Shown here: piece by piece, positions 13,865 to 21,653 of the stretch
How positions within the stretch are numbered: the stretch's first letter is position 1
Layout of the letters: every line of letters begins with the position of its first letter
Source of the DNA: a virus
Length of the DNA: 34,338 nucleotides
IMG/VR virus record: IMGVR_UViG_3300023174_004928
Location: 1 to 34,338 of that record
Direction: 5' to 3' (one strand)
Notes under the pieces: generated by a model
The model's database searches: none
What the model was told of the DNA's origin: nothing
What the model saw: the letters and a program-made list of their open reading frames with translations, nothing else
Made by a program: the position numbers and the translations under genes

Positions 13865-14755
13865 TCAGGATAAAATCAGTCTGATACCTTGTTCAAAAGA
13901 CATGGGTTCATAGTCAGGCATGATGCTACGCAGTTTGCTGATGTCTGGACGTCGGTTGGTGACTGATCCAGGCATGCTGGGCAACTGTTCAAACTCTGCG
14001 TCAGGATGGCCCATCACTGCGGCAATGGTCTTGACTGCGTCACCAATTGAAATTTCACAATCATTGCCCACATTGATCACTTCGCGATTGCAATTTTCAG
14101 CAATAAAAATACTGGCACGAGTGGCATCACTCACATGACAGAAACTGCGTGTTTCTTGTGCACCAATAACAGAGAACACACCCTTGCGTATCTTGCTGAT
14201 TTGATCGCCCAAGAAATGTCCCGGCTTGCTGTTCTCGCCGTACACATTGAAATATCTAATGATCATGTAGGGCAAGTCAGAGTTTACTAGATAATTCTCA
14301 GAAGTGATTTTGGCCAGTCTATAACTCCAACGAGCATTGTGAATGTTTTTGATCAACACATCAGTGTGTTCGGGCACAGGTGACACTGTGTCATCTGCCA
14401 CAATCTCTGAACTGGATGCATACACCAGGCGTGTTAGATTCTTGCACTTACGAGCAAAATTAAAAATGTTTAGGTCACATACAAAGTTATTTTCCAACAC
14501 CTTGTTGGGCATGTTGTAAAAATTAGTAGTACCGTTGATGGCACCGTAGTGATAGATATAGTCAAAGTCTGTGGGCAGGCTGTTGATGGCATCAACGTTG
14601 TTCAAATCCATGGGATACCATTCACTGCAACTGGGAATGGTTGTGCTACGACTGTGATTGTCCACAGCATACACAGTGTGTCCGTCATTGATCAACTGTC
14701 GACAAAATTCTGTGCCCAACAAACCTGAAGCACCGGTCACTAGTATTTTAGCCAT
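13865..14755 (-). CDS. NAD-dependent sugar epimerase/dehydratase (extended SDR)
   Basis: A 296-residue extended SDR. The start MAKILVTGASGLLG at 14755 lies inside the end of the upstream gene (ATGGCTAA overlap), which places the Rossmann motif GASGLLG at residues 8-14. The active site is SSSE near 114-117 with Tyr145 and Lys149 in YRLAK. IRYFNVYGENSKPGHFLGD and VSDATRASIF match nucleotide-sugar 4-epimerase and 4,6-dehydratase relatives. The substrate would be a nucleotide-activated sugar used for glycan assembly. Distinguishing epimerase from dehydratase needs phylogeny. Confidence 0.85.
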   Translation of the reverse strand: MAKILVTGASGLLGTEFCRQLINDGHTVYAVDNHSRSTTIPSCSEWYPMDLNNVDAINSLPTDFDYIYHYGAINGTTNFYNMPNKVLENNFVCDLNIFNFARKCKNLTRLVYASSSEIVADDTVSPVPEHTDVLIKNIHNARWSYRLAKITSENYLVNSDLPYMIIRYFNVYGENSKPGHFLGDQISKIRKGVFSVIGAQETRSFCHVSDATRASIFIAENCNREVINVGNDCEISIGDAVKTIAAVMGHPDAEFEQLPSMPGSVTNRRPDISKLRSIMPDYEPMSFEQGIRLILS

Positions 14756-15524
14756 TTTTGACTCTTTCGTTGTCGTCAAATGCGGCCTGAATCATTTCAA
14801 ACTCCAGGCCAAGTTTTTTAATCAAGTTGTTCAGTGCCAGTGTATCTTTAGGCAAGCAATGTCCGCCAAATGCTCGAAATTTTTCATTGACCAACAAGTA
14901 GTGAGGGTTAATACAATCGCGTTTGATGATGGCATTGTAAACGCTGTTGTAATCGGCACCGATACGTTGGCAAACTTCGTAGATGATATTGCCAAACGTC
15001 ACAGTGACCGCATGATGCACATTGTTGAAGTACTTGATAACTTCTGCTTCAATGGGCGTGACTTGAACTACGTTTCGTGGAATGAAGCCATGTATCTTTT
15101 TAACCAACTCAAAATCTGCATCGTTGTAAACTCCAATGACCAATACATCATGATTGTAAATAAAATCTGCTAGAGCAGTCTTGGCCCGCAGAAATTCAGG
15201 CACATTACACATACGCAACATGGGATAGGTCAATTTCATACGATCAGTAGTTCCAGGAACCACTGTGCTTTTGATTCCCACCAGTCCTCGGTAGTTTGCA
15301 TCACTGAGTTCTTTGCAAACTTTTTCTACAATGCTGGTGTCGCAGTCACCTTCAACAGTGCTGTCTGTGGGCACACTCAAGAATACACATTCGGTATCCA
15401 ATATGTCTTCAAGTCTAGAGCCTTCAATTTTTGGATCATAAAAACTCATGTCATGTCCTTGTCCTTCAAGTCCATCATACACTGCTGAGCCCACAGTACC
15501 TTTTCCAATAACTCCTACTTTCAT
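14748..15524 (-). CDS. Short UDP-glucose/GDP-mannose dehydrogenase-like protein
   Basis: A 258-residue protein, about 60% of the usual 400-450. The N-terminal NAD domain (MKVGVIGKGTVGSAVYD), the VFLSVPT strand, NVPEFLRAKTALADF and the helix with EAEVIKYFNN are present. The catalytic Cys223 lies in FGGHCLPKDTLA. The protein ends soon after, so the C-terminal UDP-binding domain is missing. The reaction in the full family is oxidation of a UDP-sugar C6 to a uronic acid. Whether this short form is active, or uses another substrate, cannot be read. It overlaps the neighbouring epimerase. Confidence 0.8.
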   Translation of the reverse strand: MKVGVIGKGTVGSAVYDGLEGQGHDMSFYDPKIEGSRLEDILDTECVFLSVPTDSTVEGDCDTSIVEKVCKELSDANYRGLVGIKSTVVPGTTDRMKLTYPMLRMCNVPEFLRAKTALADFIYNHDVLVIGVYNDADFELVKKIHGFIPRNVVQVTPIEAEVIKYFNNVHHAVTVTFGNIIYEVCQRIGADYNSVYNAIIKRDCINPHYLLVNEKFRAFGGHCLPKDTLALNNLIKKLGLEFEMIQAAFDDNERVKNG

Positions 15525-16120
15525 ACAGTCTCCTTAATTTTGTAATCCATATCTATGCAGCGACTTTGTGTCATGTCACATAAATTCACAATCTCTCTTG
15601 CAACATCAATTGGTTCCAGACAGATGTCTGGGTTTGGGTGTGGCTTGTGTGCTACCATTTTGGTATGCACATGAACTGGGTTGATCAATCCCAGTTTCAA
15701 ATTGTCGCTGACAAATTCACTGGCGCCTTGCCACGTGTTGAACAACGCTGCCTTGCTGGCGCTGTACAAAATGAAGTTTTTACGCCCTTGCTTGTAGGCA
15801 CTGGATCCCAGCATGACAAATCTTACTGTCTTGGTGGGTGGATTTTTGATGTAGTAATTGATCACTGACCAATTGCTTTTTAAATTTACATTGAACACAG
15901 TGTCGTAATCTAGTGTGTTGTCTCCAAAAACTCCGGCACAATTAACAATCACATCTGCGTCGGCCATGGCCAATACCATACCAATACGCATGTCACTAGT
16001 AGTGTCGTCAAGATTGATCGTTTCTCGACCAACCGCTACTATGTGATATTGTCGTTCTAGAAGTTGTATGGCGCTTTTGGCAATGTCACTGTTGGCGCCA
16101 ATGATCACGGCTGTTTTCAA
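15521..16120 (-). CDS. Short-chain dehydrogenase/reductase
   Basis: A 199-residue classical SDR: cofactor motif VIIGANSDIAKSA at the N-terminus, NCAGVFGDN near residues 60-68, catalytic Ser in MLGSSAYKQG and the YSASK active-site motif. The length is slightly under the usual 250, mainly at the C-terminus. It would reduce or oxidise a small carbonyl substrate with NAD(P)H. Its ATGA overlap with both neighbours (the UDP-sugar dehydrogenase-like gene and E1 beta) suggests it acts on the product of the thiamine-diphosphate enzyme pair. Confidence 0.88.
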   Translation of the reverse strand: MKTAVIIGANSDIAKSAIQLLERQYHIVAVGRETINLDDTTSDMRIGMVLAMADADVIVNCAGVFGDNTLDYDTVFNVNLKSNWSVINYYIKNPPTKTVRFVMLGSSAYKQGRKNFILYSASKAALFNTWQGASEFVSDNLKLGLINPVHVHTKMVAHKPHPNPDICLEPIDVAREIVNLCDMTQSRCIDMDYKIKETV

Positions 16121-17169
16121 AACGGTCCTTTGAATTCAACAGATTTTAATTCATCCTTGGCAGTTGGATACCAATGCTGAGCATGGCCTTTAACAAGATC
16201 ATTTGCAGCGGCAGCGATGGATTGTCCTGTGGGATAAAAATGGTCTTCTAAAGAAGGAGTGGTAGGACATGGTGTTGGTGCGAATCCTAAACGTTTGGCC
16301 CGCCAGACTGTGTCACCCAAACGTTCATGCAAACTGGCAATGATTTCACTGCCGGCACCACATGTAGTCCAAGCATTGTCAACTACCACAAGATTCTTTG
16401 TTTTTCGTACACTGGCTTCGATGGTGTCTATGTCAATGGGCGACAACCAAATTGGATCAATAACTTCTGCGCTGATTCCAATGTCTGCAAGATAATTTTG
16501 TGCTCGCATGCATTCTACTGCCTGATAGCTGATACCCACTAAGGTCACATCCTGTCCTGGAACAAGTACTCGCGCTCGGCCAGGAGGCACCAACAATTCG
16601 CCCTCGGGCACATGGCCAGTGCTGTAGTACAACATTCTGTGTTCAACCATGACCACAGGATTGTTGTCACGAACGGCATATTCCAAACATCCTTTGGCAT
16701 CATATGGAGTGCTAGGTGCACAGATTTTGATGCCGGGTATGTTCATAAACAAGGGATAAAGACTTTGGGTGTGTTGCGATCCGTTGCCCCAACTTTTGCC
16801 AATCAGCATGCGCACCACCATGGGTACATTTTGCATACCGCCGGACATGGCATGTGTCTTGGCAGCCACGTTGATCAATTGGTTCATGGCCAGAGTAGCA
16901 AAGTCCATGCGATAGTGATTGTGTATGGGACGCAGCCCGGCCAAGGCCATGCCAACAGCCACACCAGTCATGCCATCTTCAGCCAATGGAGTTCCGAAAC
17001 ATCGGTCAGAACCAAATTCTTCAGCCAAGCCTTTGGTTGTGCCAAATGTGCCCTTGGGGTCATCAACATCAAGACCAAACAGCACAACATTGCTGTCACG
17101 AGACATTTCAATAGCAGTGGCTTCTCGAATGGCTTCTACATAAGATATAGATCGATTATTTGTAGACAT
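16117..17169 (-). CDS. Thiamine-diphosphate 2-oxoacid dehydrogenase-like E1 beta subunit
   Basis: A 350-residue protein of the transketolase-pyrimidine/C-terminal fold: SYVEAIREATAIEMSRD, then TPLAEDGMTGVAVGMALAG with the conserved Glu64 that activates the thiamine ring, RMDFATLAMNQLIN, and a C-terminal domain with DPIWLSPID. It matches pyruvate/acetoin dehydrogenase E1 beta (usually 325-350 aa). The beta subunit supplies the pyrimidine half of the active site. It overlaps E1 alpha by 14 bases and the SDR by 4. No E2 or E3 gene is present, so a standard dehydrogenase complex is unlikely unless it uses host parts. Confidence 0.92.
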   Translation of the reverse strand: MSTNNRSISYVEAIREATAIEMSRDSNVVLFGLDVDDPKGTFGTTKGLAEEFGSDRCFGTPLAEDGMTGVAVGMALAGLRPIHNHYRMDFATLAMNQLINVAAKTHAMSGGMQNVPMVVRMLIGKSWGNGSQHTQSLYPLFMNIPGIKICAPSTPYDAKGCLEYAVRDNNPVVMVEHRMLYYSTGHVPEGELLVPPGRARVLVPGQDVTLVGISYQAVECMRAQNYLADIGISAEVIDPIWLSPIDIDTIEASVRKTKNLVVVDNAWTTCGAGSEIIASLHERLGDTVWRAKRLGFAPTPCPTTPSLEDHFYPTGQSIAAAANDLVKGHAQHWYPTAKDELKSVEFKGPF

Positions 17170-18097
17170 ATTTTAACAGTTCCTGTTGCGGTGGGAATTC
17201 ACTAGACTCAGCAAACACAACTGCCTGAGCAATCTTGTGTTCAATCTCTTGATCAATTTGTGCGCGAACGGCAGGGTCCAATTGATTGCCCAGGCGTTCC
17301 ACTTCGTCTTGAGCTCGATACGGAGCCACTTCATCCTCAGTGCGATATCCCAATTTAAAATCTTCACCAGGACCAACGTGTTCTAGCCAACGACTGGTGG
17401 CAATTTCCAAAAACTGCGGACCTGCACCGTTGCGTATTTTTTCAACAAGATCCCCGGCAGTGTTGTAAATTGTTTCTATGTTGTATTCTTTGATGTGTGT
17501 CGATTCAACACCAATGGCTCTGGCCCGGGCACAGATATCAAGCACTGCTTGTCGTTGACTGCGTTTGGTATGTATGGCCAGCTCATTGTTTTCGCACACA
17601 AACAAAATAGGTAATTTTTTAAGTGCAGCAAAATTCAAACTTTCCGACACCACACCTTCTTCGGTGGCACCATCACCAAAGAAACTCACAACTATCTGAC
17701 GGGATTTTTTAAGTTTGAGAGCATAGGCATAGCCCACAGCATTTGGCACACTTGATGCCACAATAGCAGTGGTAGACATCACGTTGTGTTCAAGATCAAC
17801 CAAGTGCATGCTGCCACCCCAGCCACGAGCACAACCAGAAATTTTTCCATACAGTTCGGCCATCATGGCATTGAGGTCGCCACCTTTGGCCAGATACAGT
17901 GGATGGCTGCGGTAGTAGCCAAACACAACATCTTGTTTTTGCAGGTGTTCGCACACGCCCACCTGAATGGCTTCGTGGCCAATGCCCAGGTGTACTGGAC
18001 TTTTGATTTTGTCTGTGGGATATATTTTAGCAACAATTTCTTCCACTCGCCGGATTGTTTTTATTGACCGGTATAATTTATTCGTATCCATACTCAT
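17156..18097 (-). CDS. Thiamine-diphosphate 2-oxoacid dehydrogenase-like E1 alpha subunit
   Basis: The start MSMDTNKLYRSIK at 18097 sits one base after the stop of the upstream gene. The 313-residue protein contains YYRSHPLYLAKG, GCARGWGGSMHL and the thiamine-diphosphate motif GDGATEEGVVSESLNFAALK (Gly-Asp-Gly at 141-143, Asn170-Asn171 at the end). These are E1 alpha hallmarks of pyruvate, acetoin and branched-chain dehydrogenases. Length is near the family norm (about 320-360). With E1 beta it would decarboxylate a 2-oxoacid and pass a two-carbon-type unit to an acceptor. Regulatory phosphorylation loops of mitochondrial forms are absent. Confidence 0.92.
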   Translation of the reverse strand: MSMDTNKLYRSIKTIRRVEEIVAKIYPTDKIKSPVHLGIGHEAIQVGVCEHLQKQDVVFGYYRSHPLYLAKGGDLNAMMAELYGKISGCARGWGGSMHLVDLEHNVMSTTAIVASSVPNAVGYAYALKLKKSRQIVVSFFGDGATEEGVVSESLNFAALKKLPILFVCENNELAIHTKRSQRQAVLDICARARAIGVESTHIKEYNIETIYNTAGDLVEKIRNGAGPQFLEIATSRWLEHVGPGEDFKLGYRTEDEVAPYRAQDEVERLGNQLDPAVRAQIDQEIEHKIAQAVVFAESSEFPPQQELLKYVYK

Positions 18098-18098
18098 A

Positions 18099-18935
18099 TT
18101 ATTTTCCACTTTCGGTCCGAATAGGAAATTGTACTTGTTGTTTGTTGATGTCATTGGCTGCTAATTTTTCCCAAGGATCTTGTCGTCCTTCCAGTACATT
18201 TTTAAAAAATTCTGTACTGCTGGGGTCAACCGAGTGCATGTATGTGGCCAATGTTGCACAATCTTTCATTCGTTGGTCTCGTTTGGACTGATGATGGAAG
18301 TCTCTAGGGTCATTTGGATTGCCTTCGAAACACACACGATTTTGATGGGTAGCATCTGGACTTTTACCAGTCAAGTCAGCACGATCGTGGATCACTGAAA
18401 CATCAATTATTTCTACAATATCCAACATATATGCTATTTGACTGAGTTCAGCATCGGGCATTTGATGACGGCTCAATGTACCCAATAGGTCATACCATTT
18501 GTGTGGCACAATGGGAAAGATACTGTAAGGATGTTCGTTGTGTGTGTGTACTTTTAGTAATTTGAATTGACCATTGTACTCAGTAATTTTAGTGTCCCAG
18601 CCCTGAGTGTCCATGGTTGCATCATCACTCCAAAACAAATACCAATCAGCAGATTGTTGTTTGGCCAACCAATTGTAATACACATTCAAGTTTGCATATC
18701 CCATGGGCTCAAAAATCATGGCACTGTATTCAATGTCATGTTCGGACAACCAAGGTTGTATTTCTTGACTGAAATAGTCAATACCCTTGGCATCATCGCG
18801 GTCAAACCCAATCACGAGATTTATGCGATCTTTGTTGTCTGCTAGATCAAACAGTGTTCGAATACTGCGAAACAGTATGTCGGTTCTGGCCCGCGTGGGC
18901 AGTAGTACGGAGATGTCGAAATCATGTGTGTTCAT
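18099..18935 (-). CDS. GT-A family glycosyltransferase-like phage protein
   Basis: A 278-residue protein. DISVLLPTRARTDILFRSIRTLF at the N-terminus is the first strand and helix of GT-A (GT2-like) enzymes, followed by INLVIGFDRDDA and WYLFWSDDATMD, where the double Asp could bind metal and nucleotide-sugar. I recognise the FDRDD variant from phage glycosyltransferases. The target is unknown (host LPS, phage structure, DNA). No good ribosome binding site is seen; it lies 60 bases after queD and is presumably read from the queD promoter. Confidence 0.7.
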   Translation of the reverse strand: MNTHDFDISVLLPTRARTDILFRSIRTLFDLADNKDRINLVIGFDRDDAKGIDYFSQEIQPWLSEHDIEYSAMIFEPMGYANLNVYYNWLAKQQSADWYLFWSDDATMDTQGWDTKITEYNGQFKLLKVHTHNEHPYSIFPIVPHKWYDLLGTLSRHQMPDAELSQIAYMLDIVEIIDVSVIHDRADLTGKSPDATHQNRVCFEGNPNDPRDFHHQSKRDQRMKDCATLATYMHSVDPSSTEFFKNVLEGRQDPWEKLAANDINKQQVQFPIRTESGK

Positions 18936-18995
18936 GACATTATATAGTTGTTAAATGTGGGTATATTAAAATTTATTAGATATCTTACTTGGATG

Positions 18996-19493
18996 TTACG
19001 CAAATAAATCTTCATTCCATTCTCTATGACCTTCTCTAAAAGCCATGTTTGATTGTGTTTCACGCACTTCCACTCGGTAGCACCACAAGCGTTTGGCCTC
19101 TCCTGGACCCCACATGTCTGGAATGTACACACCATTCACATACTTGTACAATTGGTCAGCCAGTCCTTCACAGCCTAGTCGGGGCAATATGGTCAGCTTG
19201 GCAATGTTTCTGCGTTGCATTTCTAAATACAGTTCCAGTTCAGGATCGTCTTCGGCCACAAGCAATGTGTGATCGAATTGACTTTCCAACACTGATTTGA
19301 GTTCTTTGAGACCGCCATAGTCGGCGGCCCAATTACGTGCGTCCAAGTTGTCAGTGCCAAAGTAAAACTTCATTGAGAAGCTATATCCATGAATCAGGTT
19401 GCAATGGCTGTCTGCCCGCCACTGACGATATGCGCATGGAAATGCATCGTGGTATTCTTTGGTCGAAGTGTATTTGTATGTTATTGGTGTCAT
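18996..19493 (-). CDS. queD: 6-carboxy-5,6,7,8-tetrahydropterin synthase (QueD subfamily)
   Basis: A 165-residue protein of the QueD/PTPS family, which converts dihydroneopterin triphosphate to 6-carboxytetrahydropterin. CAYRQWRADSHCNLIHGYSF (about 20-39) is the FRQWRA...SHC...HGY signature of the proteobacterial-type QueD subfamily; Cys31 is the expected catalytic thiol and His35 a zinc ligand, with Tyr37 where E. coli QueD has His. DYGGLKELK, FDHTLLVAEDDPEL and VEVRETQSN follow in family order. The gene has its own promoter and an AGGAG site, and precedes queE on the same strand. Confidence 0.93.
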   Translation of the reverse strand: MTPITYKYTSTKEYHDAFPCAYRQWRADSHCNLIHGYSFSMKFYFGTDNLDARNWAADYGGLKELKSVLESQFDHTLLVAEDDPELELYLEMQRRNIAKLTILPRLGCEGLADQLYKYVNGVYIPDMWGPGEAKRLWCYRVEVRETQSNMAFREGHREWNEDLFA

Positions 19494-19511
19494 GCTTTTT
19501 CTCCTATGTTA

Positions 19512-19540
19512 ATTTTAGCATAGGCGGCAGAGTTTGTAAA
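19512..19540 (-). promoter_or_regulatory. Sigma-70-type promoter of queD and the long downstream unit
   Basis: TTTACA (19540-19535), 17-base spacer, TAAAAT (19517-19512), then ACATAGGAG and ATG at 19493. It is the nearest recognisable promoter above the chain of overlapping genes that runs to 4434. Confidence 0.75.
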
Positions 19541-19574
19541 GCGGGAATGACGCCAAGACCGCTTAAAGAAATAC

Positions 19575-19976
19575 TTATGCTGGCAGTTGATAGCCGGCTG
19601 CTTTGTAGTTGGCTTGCCCGGCAATAACACCACGCACACCGCCAATGGGATCAGCGCAGTCTCCGTGCTTTCGTGGAATGAGATGCACATGTGGATACAT
19701 CACAGTTTGGCCAGCGGCCTCACCCATGTTGATGCCTATGTTGAATGCATCACATTCTCCGTCTCGGACCATTCTGCTACCTTCGCGCAAGGCTGATTCA
19801 AAACACTCTACAATCACATCTGATGTGTTGTACTGTGGCACAAACAACAAGTGTCCTGGAGCCACAGGATAACGATCCAGGAACACAGCCACATGATAGT
19901 CAGTCAACCGATCAACTGTCAAATCCCAAGGTGCCACACCTGCGGCGTGTGCTTCTTTTAATGTTTCGTATTTCAT
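19575..19976 (-). CDS. HIT-family nucleotide hydrolase
   Basis: A 133-residue HIT protein. The motif GQTVMYPHVHLIPR at 89-102 matches the HIT signature with nucleophile His96 and His98 kept, while the first position of the usual His-x-His-x-His is Tyr94, a variant common in a bacterial subfamily. PVAPGHLLFVPQ is the first half of the fold, and DPIGGVRGVI at the end is typical of bacterial HIT proteins. The family splits dinucleoside polyphosphates and related nucleotides; a stress-signal or nucleotide-pool role in the infected cell is plausible. It is the last gene of the unit from 21598. Confidence 0.9.
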   Translation of the reverse strand: MKYETLKEAHAAGVAPWDLTVDRLTDYHVAVFLDRYPVAPGHLLFVPQYNTSDVIVECFESALREGSRMVRDGECDAFNIGINMGEAAGQTVMYPHVHLIPRKHGDCADPIGGVRGVIAGQANYKAAGYQLPA

Positions 19977-20152
19977 TGTGCCTGTTCTTCCACAGCATTT
20001 TCATAGCCACGTGCATAGTCTTCGGCATCAGCTTCGGAATTTTCAATCTCCGCATAGGGATTGTAAAATTCTTCTCCGGCCTTGGCTGAATCAAAGCCTT
20101 GGATATAAGGTGCTTCTGCGTACAGTTCAATTTTTGCTTTTTTCTTAGGCAT
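19973..20152 (-). CDS. Small acidic protein, 59 aa, unknown function
   Basis: The start MPKKKAKIELYAEA at 20152 is chosen for the AAGGAG nine bases upstream; a longer frame lacks one. The basic first eight residues are followed by a very acidic tail (SEADAEDYARGYENAVEEQAQ). It overlaps the HIT gene by 4 bases and the upstream gene by 8. No family recognised. Confidence 0.75.
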   Translation of the reverse strand: MPKKKAKIELYAEAPYIQGFDSAKAGEEFYNPYAEIENSEADAEDYARGYENAVEEQAQ

Positions 20153-20564
20153 CTGGTTCTCCTTGAAATACCTCACCGGTCGCTTCGTTTTCCAGTCGTA
20201 GTGGACCGTAGAAATGATATTCAGTATCATCATTTGACCAGCCTAGTTCTTCCATACCATCGTACCAGTTTTCATCCCAGGCTGTTTCAATGGCCTCACG
20301 TTCTTCATCACTCATGCCGTCGGGAAACTCCCAGTCGGCCCAGCAACCATCGTCTAGGCTATCCAATTCCCAGTCGTAGTCGCCACAGTTGACTTCGTAA
20401 CCGTCAGGGTTTTTCAAATCAATGTCCGGCTGGTAGGCAGTTTCGCAATAGAATGTGCCCCAACGATAACCTTCTTCGCGCACAACAGTGACACCATCCT
20501 TGGTCCAGATAGACCGTTCAACAGCAGACTTTTTGTACTGGGGACTGAGTTTCCAAGTGGCCAT
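20145..20564 (-). CDS. Conserved marine phage protein (MATWKLSPQYKKSAVE type)
   Basis: A 139-residue, strongly acidic protein beginning MATWKLSPQYKKSAVERSIWTKDGVTVVREEGYRWG. This N-terminal block followed by an acidic Asp/Glu-rich body with CWADWEFPDG and Trp-containing repeats is a family I recognise from cyanophages. Function unknown. AAAGGA precedes the start, and the gene lies 2 bases after the Bax-inhibitor-type gene. Confidence 0.85.
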   Translation of the reverse strand: MATWKLSPQYKKSAVERSIWTKDGVTVVREEGYRWGTFYCETAYQPDIDLKNPDGYEVNCGDYDWELDSLDDGCWADWEFPDGMSDEEREAIETAWDENWYDGMEELGWSNDDTEYHFYGPLRLENEATGEVFQGEPDA

Positions 20565-20566
20565 GG

Positions 20567-21265
20567 TTATTCCTTTCTACCGCCAAACAACTGCAATAAA
20601 TTCAAGAACAAGTTGATAAAGTCCATGTACAAAGTCAATGCGCCACGTACTTCCACAGCCGCACTGGTTTCAACTGAGATCTCTTCGCGAATCTTTTGAG
20701 TGTCGTAGGCAGTGAGTCCCAGGAAGATTATGATGGCCAAGGCACTGATAACCATCTGCATCACAGTTGAGCCAATGAATATGTTCACAATGCTGGCAAT
20801 CACAATAGCAATCAAGCCCACAAACATAAACCGGCCTAAACTATCAAGGCTCTGTTTGGTAAAGTAGCCATAGCCACTCATTACCGCAAACAAGATGGCG
20901 GCACCCATGAATGCACTCACAATCGATCCCATGGTAAACACCGCAAAGATCATTGAAAAGCTCAGGCCCATCAAGGCTGCAAATCCATGCAAGCACAACT
21001 GTGCCACAGGTTTTGTGGGGTTATTGGCTAGGATCATGCTGACACCAAATATGGCTGCCAAGGGTGCAAATATCACAATCCATTTCAACACACCGGTAAA
21101 AAAGAATTGCAACAGTTCTGGAGTGGTGCCAATCCAGTAACTGACCAGCATGCTGACCAGCACAGCTATGGTCATATGACCATACACACGGCCCATGGCC
21201 GAATTAATGTCGGCTGCTGAACGATAATTGATAACATCATTGTCATTGTAGTTTGCACCAAACAT
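20567..21265 (-). CDS. Bax inhibitor-1/YccA family membrane protein
   Basis: A 232-residue protein with a short soluble N-terminus and about seven hydrophobic helices from residue 30 onward. The C-terminal part LGLTAYDTQKIREE and ALTLYMDFINLFLNLLQLFGGRKE is the hallmark of the BI-1/YccA family. Bacterial members are inner-membrane proteins, some of which bind FtsH (YccA) or act as pH-dependent calcium leak channels. In a phage it might protect phage proteins from FtsH or alter membrane ion balance; that is inference. The AAGGAG site is strong. Confidence 0.92.
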   Translation of the reverse strand: MFGANYNDNDVINYRSAADINSAMGRVYGHMTIAVLVSMLVSYWIGTTPELLQFFFTGVLKWIVIFAPLAAIFGVSMILANNPTKPVAQLCLHGFAALMGLSFSMIFAVFTMGSIVSAFMGAAILFAVMSGYGYFTKQSLDSLGRFMFVGLIAIVIASIVNIFIGSTVMQMVISALAIIIFLGLTAYDTQKIREEISVETSAAVEVRGALTLYMDFINLFLNLLQLFGGRKE

Positions 21266-21274
21266 AACGTCTCC

Positions 21275-21469
21275 TTAAGTATCAATTTCCATTGTGGTCC
21301 ACTCGCGAACCACTGCTGTCATTTCTTCTTCTGTACTGCAAAGGATTTTTGCAGTTTTCCAATCGCTTTCGTTGTCACGTCCGCTGACTTCTACCATGAA
21401 ACCATTGTCATAACGGTTGATGGTGATTGATTCGTTTACCTTGCTCAGTTTAGTTAGTTTCTTTGCCAT
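21275..21469 (-). CDS. Small conserved phage protein, 64 aa
   Basis: MAKKLTKLSKVNESITINRYDNGFMVEVSG is basic then strand-rich; the C-terminal half (EEEMTAVVREWTTMEIDT) is a helix. The pattern of strands followed by a helix occurs in small phage proteins near this type of operon. GGAG lies 7 bases before the ATG. Function unknown. Confidence 0.75.
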   Translation of the reverse strand: MAKKLTKLSKVNESITINRYDNGFMVEVSGRDNESDWKTAKILCSTEEEMTAVVREWTTMEIDT

Positions 21470-21481
21470 GGTCTTTCTCCT

Positions 21482-21598
21482 TTAAGTTAATTCTACCACT
21501 CTATATTTGCTTGCAGGATAGTGTTCCTGCAACCACTCCAACAGCCCTGGTTCCCAAGGCAACTTGATTTCGCCTGTGATGTTTGTGATAATTGTCAT
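21482..21598 (-). CDS. Very small protein, 38 aa
   Basis: ATG at 21598 to TAA at 21482, preceded by GGAG six bases upstream and by a strong promoter. The product begins MTIITNITGEIKLPWEPG and ends with a helix and strand (WLQEHYPASKYRVVELT). It is the first gene of a promoter-driven unit and its stop is followed 12 bases later by the next gene, both signs of a real gene. No family recognised. Confidence 0.65.
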   Translation of the reverse strand: MTIITNITGEIKLPWEPGLLEWLQEHYPASKYRVVELT

Positions 21599-21624
21599 AA
21601 TTTACTCCTAAGTCATTAAAAGTT

Positions 21625-21653
21625 AGTATACACAATATTGCCTGACATGTCAA
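21625..21653 (-). promoter_or_regulatory. Sigma-70-type promoter of the HIT/Bax-inhibitor unit
   Basis: TTGACA (21653-21648), 17-base spacer, TATACT (21630-21625). The -35 box begins at the end of the FG-GAP lipoprotein gene, so the promoter lies immediately after its stop codon. A TAGGAG site follows before the ATG at 21598. Confidence 0.85.

Noticed and set aside
16612-17205. Plus-strand open frame of 197 codons
   Set aside because: It lies opposite the E1 beta and E1 alpha genes and has shadow-like composition.
13865-18097. Prophage or bacterial operon reading of the sugar and E1 genes
   Set aside because: The genes overlap with, and lie between, clear phage genes (clamp, exonuclease, MazG, small phage families) on the same strand with the same spacing. 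There is no integrase, attachment site or bacterial housekeeping gene.
18939-18967. TATAAT at 18944-18939 as a promoter of the glycosyltransferase gene at 18935
   Set aside because: There is no -35 box at 16-18 bases (AATATA), and the -10 is only 3 bases before the ATG, too close for a normal start.
19539-19564. Hairpin AAGCGG/CCGCTT after the HIT gene as a terminator
   Set aside because: Only 6 bp with a 14-base loop and no T-run, and it overlaps the -35 box of the queD promoter. Too weak to call.
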